Of a stretch of DNA of 48,850 bases, positions 16,261-25,746 are shown piece by piece. The translations under genes were made by a program, and so were the position numbers. The notes under the pieces were generated by a model. The model was not told where the DNA came from. It was given only the letters and a program-made list of their open reading frames with translations, and did not search any database. Location: positions 1-48,850 of the forward strand of contig JAAWIS010000019.1 in NCBI GenBank assembly GCA_022796475.1, given 5' to 3'. The stretch comes from Lachnospiraceae bacterium. GTDB lineage: Bacteria; Bacillota; Clostridia; Lachnospirales; Lachnospiraceae. The stretch's first letter is position 1; every line of letters starts with the position of its first letter.

Positions 16261-17232
16261 ATGACCAAAAAGCCTCCGCTTATTATTCTGACCGGTCCTA
16301 CTGCTGTAGGAAAAACAGAACTTTCAATAAAACTTGCCAAAGCTATTGGCGGTGAAATTATCAGTGCAGATTCTATGCAGGCATACCGGCATATGGATAT
16401 CGGCTCTGCAAAAGTTACTCCTGAGGAAATGGATGGAATCCCTCATTATCTAATTGATGTGCTGGAGCCTACGGAGGATTTTAATGTAGTGGTCTTCCAG
16501 CAGATGGCAAAAGAGGCTTTGAACCAAATCTATTCCCATGGAAATATTCCGATTGTTGCAGGAGGAACTGGTTTCTATATCCAGGCGCTTCTCTATGATA
16601 TTGATTTCAGGGAAAATCCGGAAGATAATTCGATTCGCATGGAGCTGGAAGCGGCTGCAAAAGAAAAAGGTACGGAATATCTTCATCAGCTTTTAGCAGA
16701 AGTGGATCCGGAATCAGCAAACGCGATCCACAGCAATAATAAAAAGCGGGTGATCCGGGCCTTGGAATATTTTCGGCAGACAGGAGAACCCATATCTCTT
16801 CATAATAAGCTTCAGCATCAAAAGGAATCGCCTTATCAGTTTCTTTATTATGTTGTGAATACGGAACGAAGTCTGCTTTATGAGCGGATAGAAAAACGAG
16901 TTGACAAAATGATAACACAGGGACTGGTGAAAGAGGTTGAAAAGCTGAAAGAAATGGGCTGCCGGCGAGAAATGGTTTCCATGCAGGGGCTTGGATATAA
17001 GGAACTGTTGGACTATTTAAACGGCGAGAGTACCTTAGAAGAGGCAGTTTCCGTTTTAAAACGGGATACCCGACATTTCGCCAAGCGTCAGTTAACCTGG
17101 TTTCGGCGGGAGCGGGATGTTTGCTGGCTGAATCTGCCGGAATTTGACTATGACCTGGAGCGGGTGCTCCAATATGTGACAGCACAAATATCAGATACCT
17201 TTCCGGAGAGAAGTATTTTTGGAAAAAGATAA
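16261..17232 (+). CDS. miaA: tRNA dimethylallyltransferase MiaA
   Basis: MiaA transfers the dimethylallyl group of DMAPP to A37 of tRNAs that read UNN codons, making the substrate for MiaB. The P-loop is GPTAVGKTELS (about residues 11-21), followed by the ISADSMQAYRHMDIGSAK segment with the catalytic Asp, and GGTGFYIQALL later. Length is 323 residues against a usual 300-320. AAGGAG lies just upstream. It closes the miaB-mutS-mutL-miaA operon. Confidence 0.97.
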   Translation: MTKKPPLIILTGPTAVGKTELSIKLAKAIGGEIISADSMQAYRHMDIGSAKVTPEEMDGIPHYLIDVLEPTEDFNVVVFQQMAKEALNQIYSHGNIPIVAGGTGFYIQALLYDIDFRENPEDNSIRMELEAAAKEKGTEYLHQLLAEVDPESANAIHSNNKKRVIRALEYFRQTGEPISLHNKLQHQKESPYQFLYYVVNTERSLLYERIEKRVDKMITQGLVKEVEKLKEMGCRREMVSMQGLGYKELLDYLNGESTLEEAVSVLKRDTRHFAKRQLTWFRRERDVCWLNLPEFDYDLERVLQYVTAQISDTFPERSIFGKR

Positions 17233-17265
17233 GACAAAAGGCAGAAAGAAATCGATGAAAAGAAA

Positions 17266-17294
17266 TTGACAATCACACTGGAAATGTGCAAAAT
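17266..17294 (+). promoter_or_regulatory. Possible promoter before the methionine gamma-lyase family gene
   Basis: A perfect TTGACA (17266-17271) is followed after 17 bases by CAAAAT, a weak -10. The spacing is right, but the weak -10 leaves doubt. Confidence 0.4.
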
Positions 17295-17361
17295 AAAAGA
17301 GAAAATGGAAAATAAGTGAATATCAGAGCAGGAATGACAGCTTAGAAAGAAGATAAGAGGA

Positions 17362-18645
17362 ATGAACACAAACGAGATTTACCAAAGTCTGGGAATTAGT
17401 CCCAAGGTACTGAATTTTTGTAAAGAAGTAGAGGAATCCCTAAAATCCAGGTTTGAACAGATTGATCAAACTGCAGAATACAACCAGATGAAGGTTATTA
17501 AAGCCATGCAGGATAACCGGGTCAGCGACGTTCATTTTGCTGCTACTACCGGATATGGATATAACGATTTGGGACGGGATACACTGGAGCAGGTCTATGC
17601 GAATCTGTTTCATACAGAAGCAGCCCTGGTGCGCCCTAATTTAATCAGCGGAACTCATGCTCTTCATATTGCTCTTTCCGGAAATTTGCGTCCGGGAGAT
17701 GAATTGCTCTCACCAGTAGGAAAACCTTATGATACGTTGGAAGAAGTAATCGGAATTCGGGAGTCTTCCGGTTCTCTAAAAGAATATGGCGTTTCTTACC
17801 GGCAGGTAGATTTGCTTGAGGATGGGACATTTGATTACGAAAACATTGAGGCGGCGATTCACGAAAATACAAAAATGGCAACAATTCAGCGCTCCAAAGG
17901 TTATGATCCCCGTCCTACATTTTCTGTAGAGCAGATTGGGGAATTAATCCGTTTTATTAAAAAGAAAAAGCCGGATATTATCTGCATGGTAGATAACTGC
18001 TATGGGGAATTTGTAGAAAAAATAGAGCCCACCGATGTAGGAGCAGATATCATAGTCGGTTCCCTGATTAAAAATCCGGGAGGCGGTTTAGCACCCATAG
18101 GCGGATATATTGCCGGGAAGAAAGAATGGATTGAACGTGCCTCTTACAGGCTGAGTGCTCCAGGGCTTGGAAAAGAAGTTGGAGCAAGTTTAGGGCTTAA
18201 CACAGCTTTTTATCAGGGACTGTTTTTAGCCCCCACAGTAGTTGCGTCTGCATTAAAGGGGGCAATTTTTGCTGCCAATGTATATGAGAAATTAGGGTAT
18301 GCGGTAGTCCCTGACAGTAAGGAAGAACGGTTTGACATTATTCAGGCGATAACGTTTGGAAATCCGGAAAGTGTGATTGCGTTCTGTCAGGGAATTCAGG
18401 CAGCGGCTCCAGTAGACAGCTTTGTAACTCCGGAACCCTGGGACATGCCAGGTTATGATGCTCCGGTGATTATGGCAGCAGGGGCGTTTGTTCAGGGTTC
18501 CTCCATTGAGCTGAGTGCCGACGGTCCCATCAAACCGCCATATGCCGTTTATTTTCAGGGCGGATTAACTTGGTATCACGCAAAACTTGGAGTTATGATG
18601 TCACTGCAGAAAATAGCTGACAAAAAGTTACTGTTCATACCATGA
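17362..18645 (+). CDS. Methionine gamma-lyase / aluminium-resistance family PLP protein
   Basis: This is a PLP-dependent enzyme of fold type I in the Cys/Met metabolism group, similar to B. subtilis YnbB, which also sits near miaA. Key segments are YGYNDLGRDTLEQVYANLF near the N-terminus, NLISGTHALHIALSG (cofactor-phosphate region, about residues 93-107), MVDNCYGEFVE (PLP-ring Asp) and SLIKNPGGGLAP with the likely Schiff-base Lys. Family members are annotated as methionine gamma-lyase or aluminium-resistance proteins, but a defined physiological reaction is not established. AGATAAGAGG precedes the start. The stop codon lies inside a 12-bp hairpin. Confidence 0.88.
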   Translation: MNTNEIYQSLGISPKVLNFCKEVEESLKSRFEQIDQTAEYNQMKVIKAMQDNRVSDVHFAATTGYGYNDLGRDTLEQVYANLFHTEAALVRPNLISGTHALHIALSGNLRPGDELLSPVGKPYDTLEEVIGIRESSGSLKEYGVSYRQVDLLEDGTFDYENIEAAIHENTKMATIQRSKGYDPRPTFSVEQIGELIRFIKKKKPDIICMVDNCYGEFVEKIEPTDVGADIIVGSLIKNPGGGLAPIGGYIAGKKEWIERASYRLSAPGLGKEVGASLGLNTAFYQGLFLAPTVVASALKGAIFAANVYEKLGYAVVPDSKEERFDIIQAITFGNPESVIAFCQGIQAAAPVDSFVTPEPWDMPGYDAPVIMAAGAFVQGSSIELSADGPIKPPYAVYFQGGLTWYHAKLGVMMSLQKIADKKLLFIP

Positions 18646-18772
18646 CGAATCACCACGCTGATTCGTCATGAGCCAGTACCGTTATGGCGGCAAAGCATAT
18701 GCCCCATCGCCGCCAGGCGATTTTAAATGGGCATATGCTGTTACGTTCACAAGGTACCTGTGAACAGTAACG
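18641..18772. repeat. Intergenic cluster of nested inverted repeats
   Basis: Four pairings are visible: CATGACGAATCA with TGATTCGTCATG (18641-18670, including the stop codon of the gene before it), TGGCGGC with GCCGCCA (18685-18715), AGCATATGCCC with GGGCATATGCT (18694-18739), and GTTACGTTCACA with TGTGAACAGTAAC (18740-18771). The second and third overlap and cannot both form, as in a switch or pseudoknot. There is no clear U-tract, so it is not a plain terminator. Function unknown. Confidence 0.7.
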
Positions 18773-18888
18773 ACAAAAAACTTAAAGTATTATAAATATT
18801 TTTCAAAACATATACAGAAGTGAAAACTTATGGTAGAATAAATCAGGATCAGCGTACAAAATCCTGTACACTGGAGGATCGGGGGAAT

Positions 18889-19140
18889 ATGAGAGAGAAA
18901 AATTGCTGGGTGATGCTGCTGTTTCTGCTGGCAGGAATTGTGCTGGGAGGCTTTGTGGGAAGCCTGACAGAAGGTGTGCCCTTTCTTTCCTGGCTGAATT
19001 TTGGCGATTCCTTCGGGTTAAATACTCCTTTCATCCTGGATTTAGGAATCCTTGTAATTACGTTTGGATTGTCGATTCGAATAACCATGGCCGGACTAAT
19101 CGGAATGGCCTTGGCTGTACTGATTAGCCGCTGGCTGTAA
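18889..19140 (+). CDS. DUF4321-type small membrane protein
   Basis: This 83-residue protein has two predicted membrane helices (about residues 6-24 and 50-79) separated by a polar loop with SLTEGVPFLSWLNFG. It matches the pattern of DUF4321 proteins, which occur beside radC and mreC in many Clostridia. I chose the ATG at 18889, preceded by GGAGG; an upstream ATG at 18820 would add a non-hydrophobic leader. It begins the shape and division cluster. No function is known. Confidence 0.75.
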   Translation: MREKNCWVMLLFLLAGIVLGGFVGSLTEGVPFLSWLNFGDSFGLNTPFILDLGILVITFGLSIRITMAGLIGMALAVLISRWL

Positions 19141-19189
19141 CGTTCATAAATTCCCGGGCATTCGTACTTGGAGAGTGGAAAGCGGGGAT

Positions 19190-19915
19190 ATGGATACTAA
19201 AAATGAAATAAAAAAAGAAACAAAACGAAAAAATATGAAAGACCTTCCGGCAGAAGAACGCCCATACGAGCGCTGCCTGAAGATGGGGCCGGAGCATCTG
19301 ACCGATTCGGAACTTCTGGCTGTCATCATCCGAACCGGCTCTACAGAAGAAACTTCCCTGGAACTGGCACAGAAGATACTAGCCTTAAATTATCCGAATA
19401 CGGGTATTTTAGGGCTTTTGCATCTTTCTCTGGCAGAATTCATGAAAGTAAAAGGAATTGGAAAAGTAAAAGCCATCCAGCTTTTATGTGTGGGAGAACT
19501 GTCAAGGAGAATTTGGAGGCAGGCGGCAAAGGCAAAACAGCCGATTTTAAAAGACCCGCCGGAAATTGCAAACTATTGCATGGAAGATATGCGCCATTTA
19601 GAGCAGGAACAGGTCAGGGTATTATTTTTTGACACAAAGCAGCATTTGCTTCAGGATACGGTTCTTTCCAAAGGAACAGTAAATGCTTCGGCGATTTCCC
19701 CAAGAGAAATTTTTATCGAAGCGCTCCGCTGCGGTGCGGTAGCGTTGATCCTGGTGCATAATCATCCAAGCGGCGATCCGACTCCCAGTCGAAATGATGA
19801 GCTGTTAACCAGGCGGGTGTTGGAATCCGGCCAGGTTTTGGGAATTCTTTTGCTGGATCACATTATTATTGGCGATACTACTTATATAAGTTTACGGGAA
19901 CGAGGAATAATATAG
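19190..19915 (+). CDS. radC: RadC family JAB-domain protein
   Basis: This is a RadC/UPF0758 family protein. It has N-terminal helix-hairpin-helix-like sequence (LSLAEFMKVKGIGKVKAIQLLC, about residues 85-106) and a C-terminal JAB/MPN metalloprotease-like domain with the metal motif HNHPSGDPTPSRND (His-x-His and downstream Asp). Despite its name a repair role is unproven; it is often found next to mreBCD. The ATG at 19190 is preferred, though a GTG at 19175 in the same frame is possible because the ribosome site is poor. It directly abuts mreC (stop and next ATG adjacent). Confidence 0.92.
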   Translation: MDTKNEIKKETKRKNMKDLPAEERPYERCLKMGPEHLTDSELLAVIIRTGSTEETSLELAQKILALNYPNTGILGLLHLSLAEFMKVKGIGKVKAIQLLCVGELSRRIWRQAAKAKQPILKDPPEIANYCMEDMRHLEQEQVRVLFFDTKQHLLQDTVLSKGTVNASAISPREIFIEALRCGAVALILVHNHPSGDPTPSRNDELLTRRVLESGQVLGILLLDHIIIGDTTYISLRERGII

Positions 19916-20776
19916 ATGGAAAAAAAGCGCAGCAAATATCTGTTAACCGCCCTTACGGTTATCTGTATCCTGCTGATAGGAATAACTTCAATTAAAGACG
20001 GAGTGATGGAACCTTTAAGAACTGGTGTAGGATATGTTCTGGTTCCCCTTCAGACTGGTGTAAATGCAGTGGGAAAGGGGATTTATAGGGAAATCCGTGA
20101 TTACAGCCAGTTAAAAAGCGCTCTTGCTGAGAATGAGCGGCTAAAGGAGGAAATCGCACGTCTTACTGAGGAAAATAACCGTCTTCTGGCTGGTGAGTTT
20201 GAGCTTGACAGACTGCGGAGCCTGTATCAGCTTGATCAGGATTATATGGAATATGAAAAAATCGGAGCCCGAATTATTGCTAAGGATTCCGGAGACTGGT
20301 TTCAGGTTTTTCGGGTCAATAAAGGTTCAGCCGACGGGGTTGAGGTTGATGATAATGTGATGGCCGGAGGCGGGCTGGTTGGAATTGTAACGGATGTAGG
20401 TGCAAATTATGCTACAGTACGTTCCATCATTGACGATTCCAGCCGTGTCAGCGCTATGGCCATTCAGTCAGGGGATAACTGTATCGTGGCAGGCGATTTA
20501 ACGTTGTTTCAGGAAGGGCGGCTCCGGATTACAAATATTACAAAGGATGGGGATGTAAAGGATGGGGATCAGATTATTACATCCAATATCAGTTCGAAAT
20601 TTCTTCCCGGTATCCTGATCGGATATGCGGCAGATATTACAGTGGATCCTAAACGGCTGACCAAATCAGGCTATCTGATCCCAGTAGCGGATTTTGATAA
20701 TTTGCAGGAAGTCCTGATCATTACCGAAACCAAACGAACAGGGGATGAAGCCCTGGGAGAGGGGGCAGGTTCATGA
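19916..20776 (+). CDS. mreC: Rod shape-determining protein MreC
   Basis: MreC is a membrane-anchored scaffold that activates the elongasome, contacting the class B PBP. It has a short cytoplasmic start, one membrane helix (about residues 7-25), a coiled coil (about 60-100, QLKSALAENERLKEEIARL) and two beta domains with the typical VNKGSADGVEVDDNVMAGGGLVGIV segment. Length 286 is normal. mreB is not adjacent, which is common in this group. The gene overlaps mreD by four bases, indicating translational coupling. Confidence 0.95.
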   Translation: MEKKRSKYLLTALTVICILLIGITSIKDGVMEPLRTGVGYVLVPLQTGVNAVGKGIYREIRDYSQLKSALAENERLKEEIARLTEENNRLLAGEFELDRLRSLYQLDQDYMEYEKIGARIIAKDSGDWFQVFRVNKGSADGVEVDDNVMAGGGLVGIVTDVGANYATVRSIIDDSSRVSAMAIQSGDNCIVAGDLTLFQEGRLRITNITKDGDVKDGDQIITSNISSKFLPGILIGYAADITVDPKRLTKSGYLIPVADFDNLQEVLIITETKRTGDEALGEGAGS

Positions 20777-21291
20777 AGCGGATAGTTGCTAACCTGCTTT
20801 TGATGATTCTGGCCTTTACGGTTCAGATATGCATTTTTCCAATGATCCCTTTTTTGTCAGCAGCCCCAAATCTGCTTTTAATCCTTACGTTTTCCTTTGG
20901 CTTTATTCATGGAAGCTGGGCTGGCATGCTGTATGGGCTGTTTGCCGGATTTCTTTCTGACTTATTTTACAGCGGCCCTTTCGGCTTTTATATGCTGATA
21001 TTTGTTTATATCGGATATGTGAATGGTATTGGAACCAAATATTATTATGAGGAGTACATTACCCTGCCGCTGATCTTGTGTGTGCTTAATGAGCTGGCAT
21101 ATAATATGTATATGTATGTATTTCGTTTCCTGATTCGGGGAAAGCTGAATCTGCTGTACTATTTTAGGGAAATTATGGTGCCGGAAATTATTTTCAGTGT
21201 TGTAACCACGCTATTCGTATACCGGCTGTTTTTGTTTACCAGCCGATTGCTGGAAGAACTGGAAAAAAGGAGAGATACTACGATTGTTTGA
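20773..21291 (+). CDS. mreD: Rod shape-determining protein MreD
   Basis: MreD is a small polytopic membrane protein of the elongasome; here it has 172 residues and about five hydrophobic helices. FGFIHGSWAGMLYGLFAGFLSDLFYSGPFG is the conserved MreD core, in which the GL-GFL-D pattern is typical. It overlaps mreC by 4 bases at its start and the PBP gene by 8 bases at its end, so the three products are made in a coupled way. Confidence 0.93.
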   Translation: MKRIVANLLLMILAFTVQICIFPMIPFLSAAPNLLLILTFSFGFIHGSWAGMLYGLFAGFLSDLFYSGPFGFYMLIFVYIGYVNGIGTKYYYEEYITLPLILCVLNELAYNMYMYVFRFLIRGKLNLLYYFREIMVPEIIFSVVTTLFVYRLFLFTSRLLEELEKRRDTTIV

Positions 21292-24175
21292 AGATTTACG
21301 TGAGGTACTGAGAGAATTTATTCATAAAGTTGCTTATTCCAGACTATTCGCCCTTACGGTTGTGTTTACCTGCTTATTTGCAGTTTTGGCAGCCCATCTG
21401 TTTCATCTGCAGATTGTCCAGGGGGAGGATATGCTGAATAATTATATTCAACAGACAGAGGAAACCTTGTACACGCCCGGTACAAGAGGAAATATATATG
21501 ATACCAATGGAAATCTGCTGGCATATAATGAGCTTGCATATTCGGTTACCGTACAGGACAATGGAGCTTACCGTACTACTACAGAGATGAATGAAATGCT
21601 CCTGCGTCTTGTGACGATTTTGGAAAAGCACGGGGCCAGAGTAGAAGGGAAATTTGAAGTAGGCTTAGATGAAAGCGGAAATATGATTTACACATCCTAC
21701 AGTGATACCAGCAGACTTGGATTTCTGAGGGATATTTTCGGAAAGCGGAACATAAGTGAGTTAAGCGAAGAATTAGACAAGGATTTGGGCAAATATCTTG
21801 TTGACATAACCGCAAGAGAACTTTTTGAAAAAAAGAAACGCGAGTACGGATTGGAAAATTTAAAGGATGAAAAGGGCAACACCATTATGCTGGATGATAA
21901 AACAGCATTGGAGATTATCAATATCCGGTATACGATGTCACTGACATCCTTTCAAAAATACTTACCCACCACCGTTTCCTCTTATATTGATGATGAAACG
22001 GTAGTGGAAGTAATGGAAAATATGGCAGATCTTCAGGGAGTAAATATTGAGGAATCTTCCGTTCGAGTTTACAATGACAGTATTTACTTTGCTGCTATCT
22101 TAGGCTATACAGGAAAAGTACAAAAAGAACGGCTGGACGAGCTGCAAAAGTCTAACCCGGATTACGATATTAATGATACCGTGGGATTAATCGGCATTGA
22201 AGATTCTATGGAACTGAAACTGCAGGGAAAAAAGGGATACCGGGTGGTAAATGTAGATAACCGTGGGCGGATCCGGGAGGTAAAAGAAGAAGTGGATCCA
22301 GTGGCAGGCCATGATATTTACCTTACTTTGGATACCAACCTGCAAAAGGGAATATACCATCTGATTGAGCGGCAGCTGGCCGGTATTTTGGTAAACAAGC
22401 TGGTTCCGGAGGATGAGCCCAATACGGAAAAAACGGATTCCACGAATCTGAAAATACCAATCAAAGATGCGTATTACCAGTTGATTAACAATAATGTTCT
22501 TTCTATAAAGGAATTTGAAGCAGAAGATGCTTCCGATACAGAACGGCAGATACAAAGCACATTTGAAAGCTCCAGGGAAAGGATTATGGCTCAGCTCAGA
22601 GCTGAGTTAATGAGCGAACATGCTACCATGATGAAGGATCTGCCGAAAGATATGGCGAATTATATGGTTTATATTTATTCGTATTTGTCATCTTCAGCAG
22701 TAGGGATTATTAATGAGTCAAAAATTGATGTCACAGGAGAAGCTTATCTGGCATGGAAGGCAGACGAAATTAGTTTAAGGGATTATCTCTATTCCGGAAT
22801 TGCCGACAGTTGGATTGATACGACAAAACTGAATGCTGACAGCCGGTATTCCAGCGCTGATGATATCTATAATCATTTAGTGGATTACTGTCTGGAACAG
22901 TTAATGGAAGATACCCGGTTTACTAAAAGGATTTACCGTTTTCTGATTAATGATAATATTATTACCGGAAAAATGCTTTGCCTGGCGTTATATGATCAGG
23001 GAGTTTTGGAAGAAGAACCGGATCAGATTGCCGCATTGAAAAGCAGCGGGGAGCCTTACGCCTACACGTTCCTTTTGGACAAGATATCGAATATCCAGAT
23101 TACTCCGGCACAACTGGCTTTGGACCCGTACAGCGGCGCTTGTGTAATCACAGATGTAAATACCGGGAAAGTAAAAGCCCTGGTTACGTATCCAAGCTAT
23201 GATAATAACCGGATGTCAGGAACCGTTGACAGCGAATATTTTTCAAAGCTTCAGAATGATTTATCCCAGCCCCTTTATAATAATGCAACACAGGCGCAGA
23301 AAGCGCCAGGGTCTACATTTAAGCCAATCACTGCAGTTGCCGGTCTGGAAGAAGGGGTGATCAGCCTTGGCGAAGTGATTACCTGTACCGGTGTTTATGA
23401 TGAAATTGCACAGCCGATCCGATGCTGGATTAGTCCGGGCAATCACGGCTCTCTGGATGTGGTAGGCGGATTGAAAAATTCCTGCAACTTTTTCTTTGCA
23501 GATGTGGCCCACCGGTTATCAATGGACGAAAACGGGATTTATAATACGGAAAAAGGCCTTGAAACCTTGAGAAATTATGCTACCATGTTTGGTCTGGATC
23601 ATGATTCCGGAGTGGAAATTTCGGAACGGGATCCGGAAATTTCAAACATTGACCCGGAACGTTCCGCTATGGGGCAGGGAACCAATAACTATACCAATGT
23701 ACAGCTTTCCAGATATGTGGCAGCGCTGGCAAACCGGGGAACGGTATTTGAATTAAGTCTGCTGGAAAAAGAAACCGATTCAGACGGGAATTTGATCGAA
23801 AGTTTTACACCGGTAGCCAGTTCTCATATTAATATCCAAAGTTCCACCTGGGATGCAGTTGCACAGGGAATGCGGGCTGTGATTCAGGAAAGTTCCGCTT
23901 CCAGGATTTTCCGGGATCTGCCTATCGAAATTGCCGGAAAGACTGGTACGGCCCAGGAATCCAAAAGCCGTGGAAATCATGCGTTTTTTATTTCTTACGG
24001 GCCTTATTCCAATCCGGAAATCTGTGTAACAGTGAATATTCCATACGGATATTCTTCCTCAAATGCGGCAGAAGTGGCTAAAAATGTATATCAACTGTAT
24101 TATGGATATACCAGTGTGGATGAAATCATTAATACCGGTGCACTGAAGACATCTAATGTGACCATCGGTGATTAA
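21284..24175 (+). CDS. mrdA: Class B penicillin-binding protein 2 (elongasome transpeptidase)
   Basis: This D,D-transpeptidase crosslinks lateral-wall peptidoglycan with RodA and MreC/D. One N-terminal membrane helix (about residues 22-44) precedes the PBP dimer domain starting at RGNIYDTNGNLLAYNE. Active-site motifs are STFK (about 677-680), SCN (about 732-734) and KTGT (about 886-889). At 963 residues it is much longer than the 600-700 of typical PBP2. The extra length comprises charged regions at about 120-200 and a mostly helical insert of roughly 230 residues just before the transpeptidase domain. The start codon is TTG, inside the end of mreD. Confidence 0.93.
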   Translation: MFEDLREVLREFIHKVAYSRLFALTVVFTCLFAVLAAHLFHLQIVQGEDMLNNYIQQTEETLYTPGTRGNIYDTNGNLLAYNELAYSVTVQDNGAYRTTTEMNEMLLRLVTILEKHGARVEGKFEVGLDESGNMIYTSYSDTSRLGFLRDIFGKRNISELSEELDKDLGKYLVDITARELFEKKKREYGLENLKDEKGNTIMLDDKTALEIINIRYTMSLTSFQKYLPTTVSSYIDDETVVEVMENMADLQGVNIEESSVRVYNDSIYFAAILGYTGKVQKERLDELQKSNPDYDINDTVGLIGIEDSMELKLQGKKGYRVVNVDNRGRIREVKEEVDPVAGHDIYLTLDTNLQKGIYHLIERQLAGILVNKLVPEDEPNTEKTDSTNLKIPIKDAYYQLINNNVLSIKEFEAEDASDTERQIQSTFESSRERIMAQLRAELMSEHATMMKDLPKDMANYMVYIYSYLSSSAVGIINESKIDVTGEAYLAWKADEISLRDYLYSGIADSWIDTTKLNADSRYSSADDIYNHLVDYCLEQLMEDTRFTKRIYRFLINDNIITGKMLCLALYDQGVLEEEPDQIAALKSSGEPYAYTFLLDKISNIQITPAQLALDPYSGACVITDVNTGKVKALVTYPSYDNNRMSGTVDSEYFSKLQNDLSQPLYNNATQAQKAPGSTFKPITAVAGLEEGVISLGEVITCTGVYDEIAQPIRCWISPGNHGSLDVVGGLKNSCNFFFADVAHRLSMDENGIYNTEKGLETLRNYATMFGLDHDSGVEISERDPEISNIDPERSAMGQGTNNYTNVQLSRYVAALANRGTVFELSLLEKETDSDGNLIESFTPVASSHINIQSSTWDAVAQGMRAVIQESSASRIFRDLPIEIAGKTGTAQESKSRGNHAFFISYGPYSNPEICVTVNIPYGYSSSNAAEVAKNVYQLYYGYTSVDEIINTGALKTSNVTIGD

Positions 24176-24211
24176 AAGAAAAGAAACACAAAACAAGCTG
24201 AGGTGATTATA

Positions 24212-24877
24212 TTGCGCAGTACCGTTGTAATTAAAGGAAATAAATCGGGTATGAGTGTATATCTGGATCCTTCTGTACCCTTTCAGGAGATTTTGGCTGA
24301 TATCGAAAAAAAGTTTCGGGAAAGCGCAAAATTCTGGGGATCCGTCCAGATGGCCCTGGCGTTAGAGGGACGCAGCCTGACTCCGGATGAAGAGTATCAA
24401 ATTGTAAATGCAATTATGGGTAGCTCTCAAGTGGAAATCCTGTGCCTGATTGACCAGAATGGCGAGCAAATCAGACGGTGCGAAAAAGCGCTTAATGAAA
24501 AACTGATGGAATTAAGCGCTCAAACAGGGCAGTTCTATAAAGGTGATTTAAAGCGGGGCGACAGTTTAGAATCAGAAGCCAGCATCGTAATAATCGGCGA
24601 TGTCAATTACGGCGCCAGGGTAACGGCAAAAGGCAATATTATCATATTGGGAGAGCTTAAGGGTTCTGTTTTTGCCGGAGCTGCCGGGAACACCCAGGCA
24701 GTCGTAGTGGCCCTCGACATGGCTCCTGCTCAAATCCGGATAGCGGATCAGATAAGCCGGAACGGGGAAAAAACGAAGCGCCTTGGCCGCGGCCCAATGA
24801 TTGCCAGTATTGAAAATGGCGCAATTTATACAAAAGTAATAAAAAAGAACTGGTTAAGTATGTTTAATTTTAATTAG
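24212..24877 (+). CDS. minC: Septum site-determining protein MinC
   Basis: MinC inhibits FtsZ assembly at the poles when recruited by MinD. The N-terminal FtsZ-inhibiting domain covers about residues 1-100 and the C-terminal beta-helix, which binds MinD, begins near residue 108 (GDLKRGDSLESEASIVIIGDVNYGARVTAKGNIIILG). I chose the TTG at 24212 because GAGGTGAT lies just upstream; a GTG at 24203 overlaps that ribosome site. minD and minE follow, giving the complete Min system. Confidence 0.93.
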   Translation: MRSTVVIKGNKSGMSVYLDPSVPFQEILADIEKKFRESAKFWGSVQMALALEGRSLTPDEEYQIVNAIMGSSQVEILCLIDQNGEQIRRCEKALNEKLMELSAQTGQFYKGDLKRGDSLESEASIVIIGDVNYGARVTAKGNIIILGELKGSVFAGAAGNTQAVVVALDMAPAQIRIADQISRNGEKTKRLGRGPMIASIENGAIYTKVIKKNWLSMFNFN

Positions 24878-24880
24878 CAC

Positions 24881-24909
24881 TGGAAAAAATTATGGTTATA
24901 TAGTATAAT
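24881..24909 (+). promoter_or_regulatory. Possible internal promoter before minD
   Basis: A perfect TATAAT (24904-24909) is preceded at 17 bases by TGGAAA, a moderate -35. It would allow minDE and rodA to be transcribed apart from minC. Confidence 0.4.
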
Positions 24910-24942
24910 AAAATAGCTATTTTATGCAGGAGGATAACAGTT

Positions 24943-25734
24943 ATGAGTGAAGTCATCGTTATTACTTCCGGAAAAGGAGGGGTCGGCAAGACCACTACTT
25001 CTGCAAACGTAGGAACCGGCCTGGCTATACTGGGGAAAAAGACGGTACTGATTGATACAGATATCGGACTTAGGAACCTGGATGTAGTGATGGGGCTGGA
25101 AAACCGGATTGTCTATAATCTGGTGGATGTTGTAGAAGGAAACTGCCGAATGAAACAGGCCCTTATAAGAGACAAAAGATATCCGAACCTGTATTTACTT
25201 CCATCTGCCCAGACCAGAGATAAAACAGCGGTCAGCCCAGAGCAGATGAAAAAGCTGGTGGATGATTTGCGGGATGAGTTTGAATACATACTGCTTGATT
25301 GTCCGGCAGGAATTGAACGAGGCTTTCAAAATGCCATAGCAGGAGCAGACAGAGCTTTGGTGGTAACAACTCCTGAAGTTTCTGCCATCCGTGATGCGGA
25401 TCGCATCATCGGGCTATTGGAAGCGGATGAAATGGGCACAATTGATTTAATTGTTAACCGTATTCGAATGGATATGGTAAAGAGGGGGGACATGATGTCC
25501 ATGGATGATGTAATGGATATCCTGGCTGTGAATGTAATCGGTGTAATCCCTGATGATGAATCAATCGTAATCTCGACGAACCAGGGAGAACCTCTGGTAG
25601 GGATGGGCTCCATGGCCGGGCAGGCCTATTTAAATATCTGCCGCCGGATTATGGGAGAGGAGATTCCGTTCTTAAGCCTGGATACCCAGCCTAAGTTCTT
25701 TGTGCGGCTTTCCAGCCTATTAAGAAGAGCCTAG
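24943..25734 (+). CDS. minD: Septum site-determining ATPase MinD
   Basis: MinD is the membrane-associated ATPase that positions MinC. It has the deviant Walker A motif GKGGVGKTTTSANVG (about residues 10-24), DTDIGLRNLDVVMG, the switch region LLDCPAGIERGF and a C-terminal amphipathic tail (FFVRLSSLLRRA) for membrane binding. The length of 263 is typical. AGGAGG precedes the ATG. minE starts 13 bases after it. Confidence 0.97.
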   Translation: MSEVIVITSGKGGVGKTTTSANVGTGLAILGKKTVLIDTDIGLRNLDVVMGLENRIVYNLVDVVEGNCRMKQALIRDKRYPNLYLLPSAQTRDKTAVSPEQMKKLVDDLRDEFEYILLDCPAGIERGFQNAIAGADRALVVTTPEVSAIRDADRIIGLLEADEMGTIDLIVNRIRMDMVKRGDMMSMDDVMDILAVNVIGVIPDDESIVISTNQGEPLVGMGSMAGQAYLNICRRIMGEEIPFLSLDTQPKFFVRLSSLLRRA

Positions 25735-25746
25735 GAGGGATGCAGG

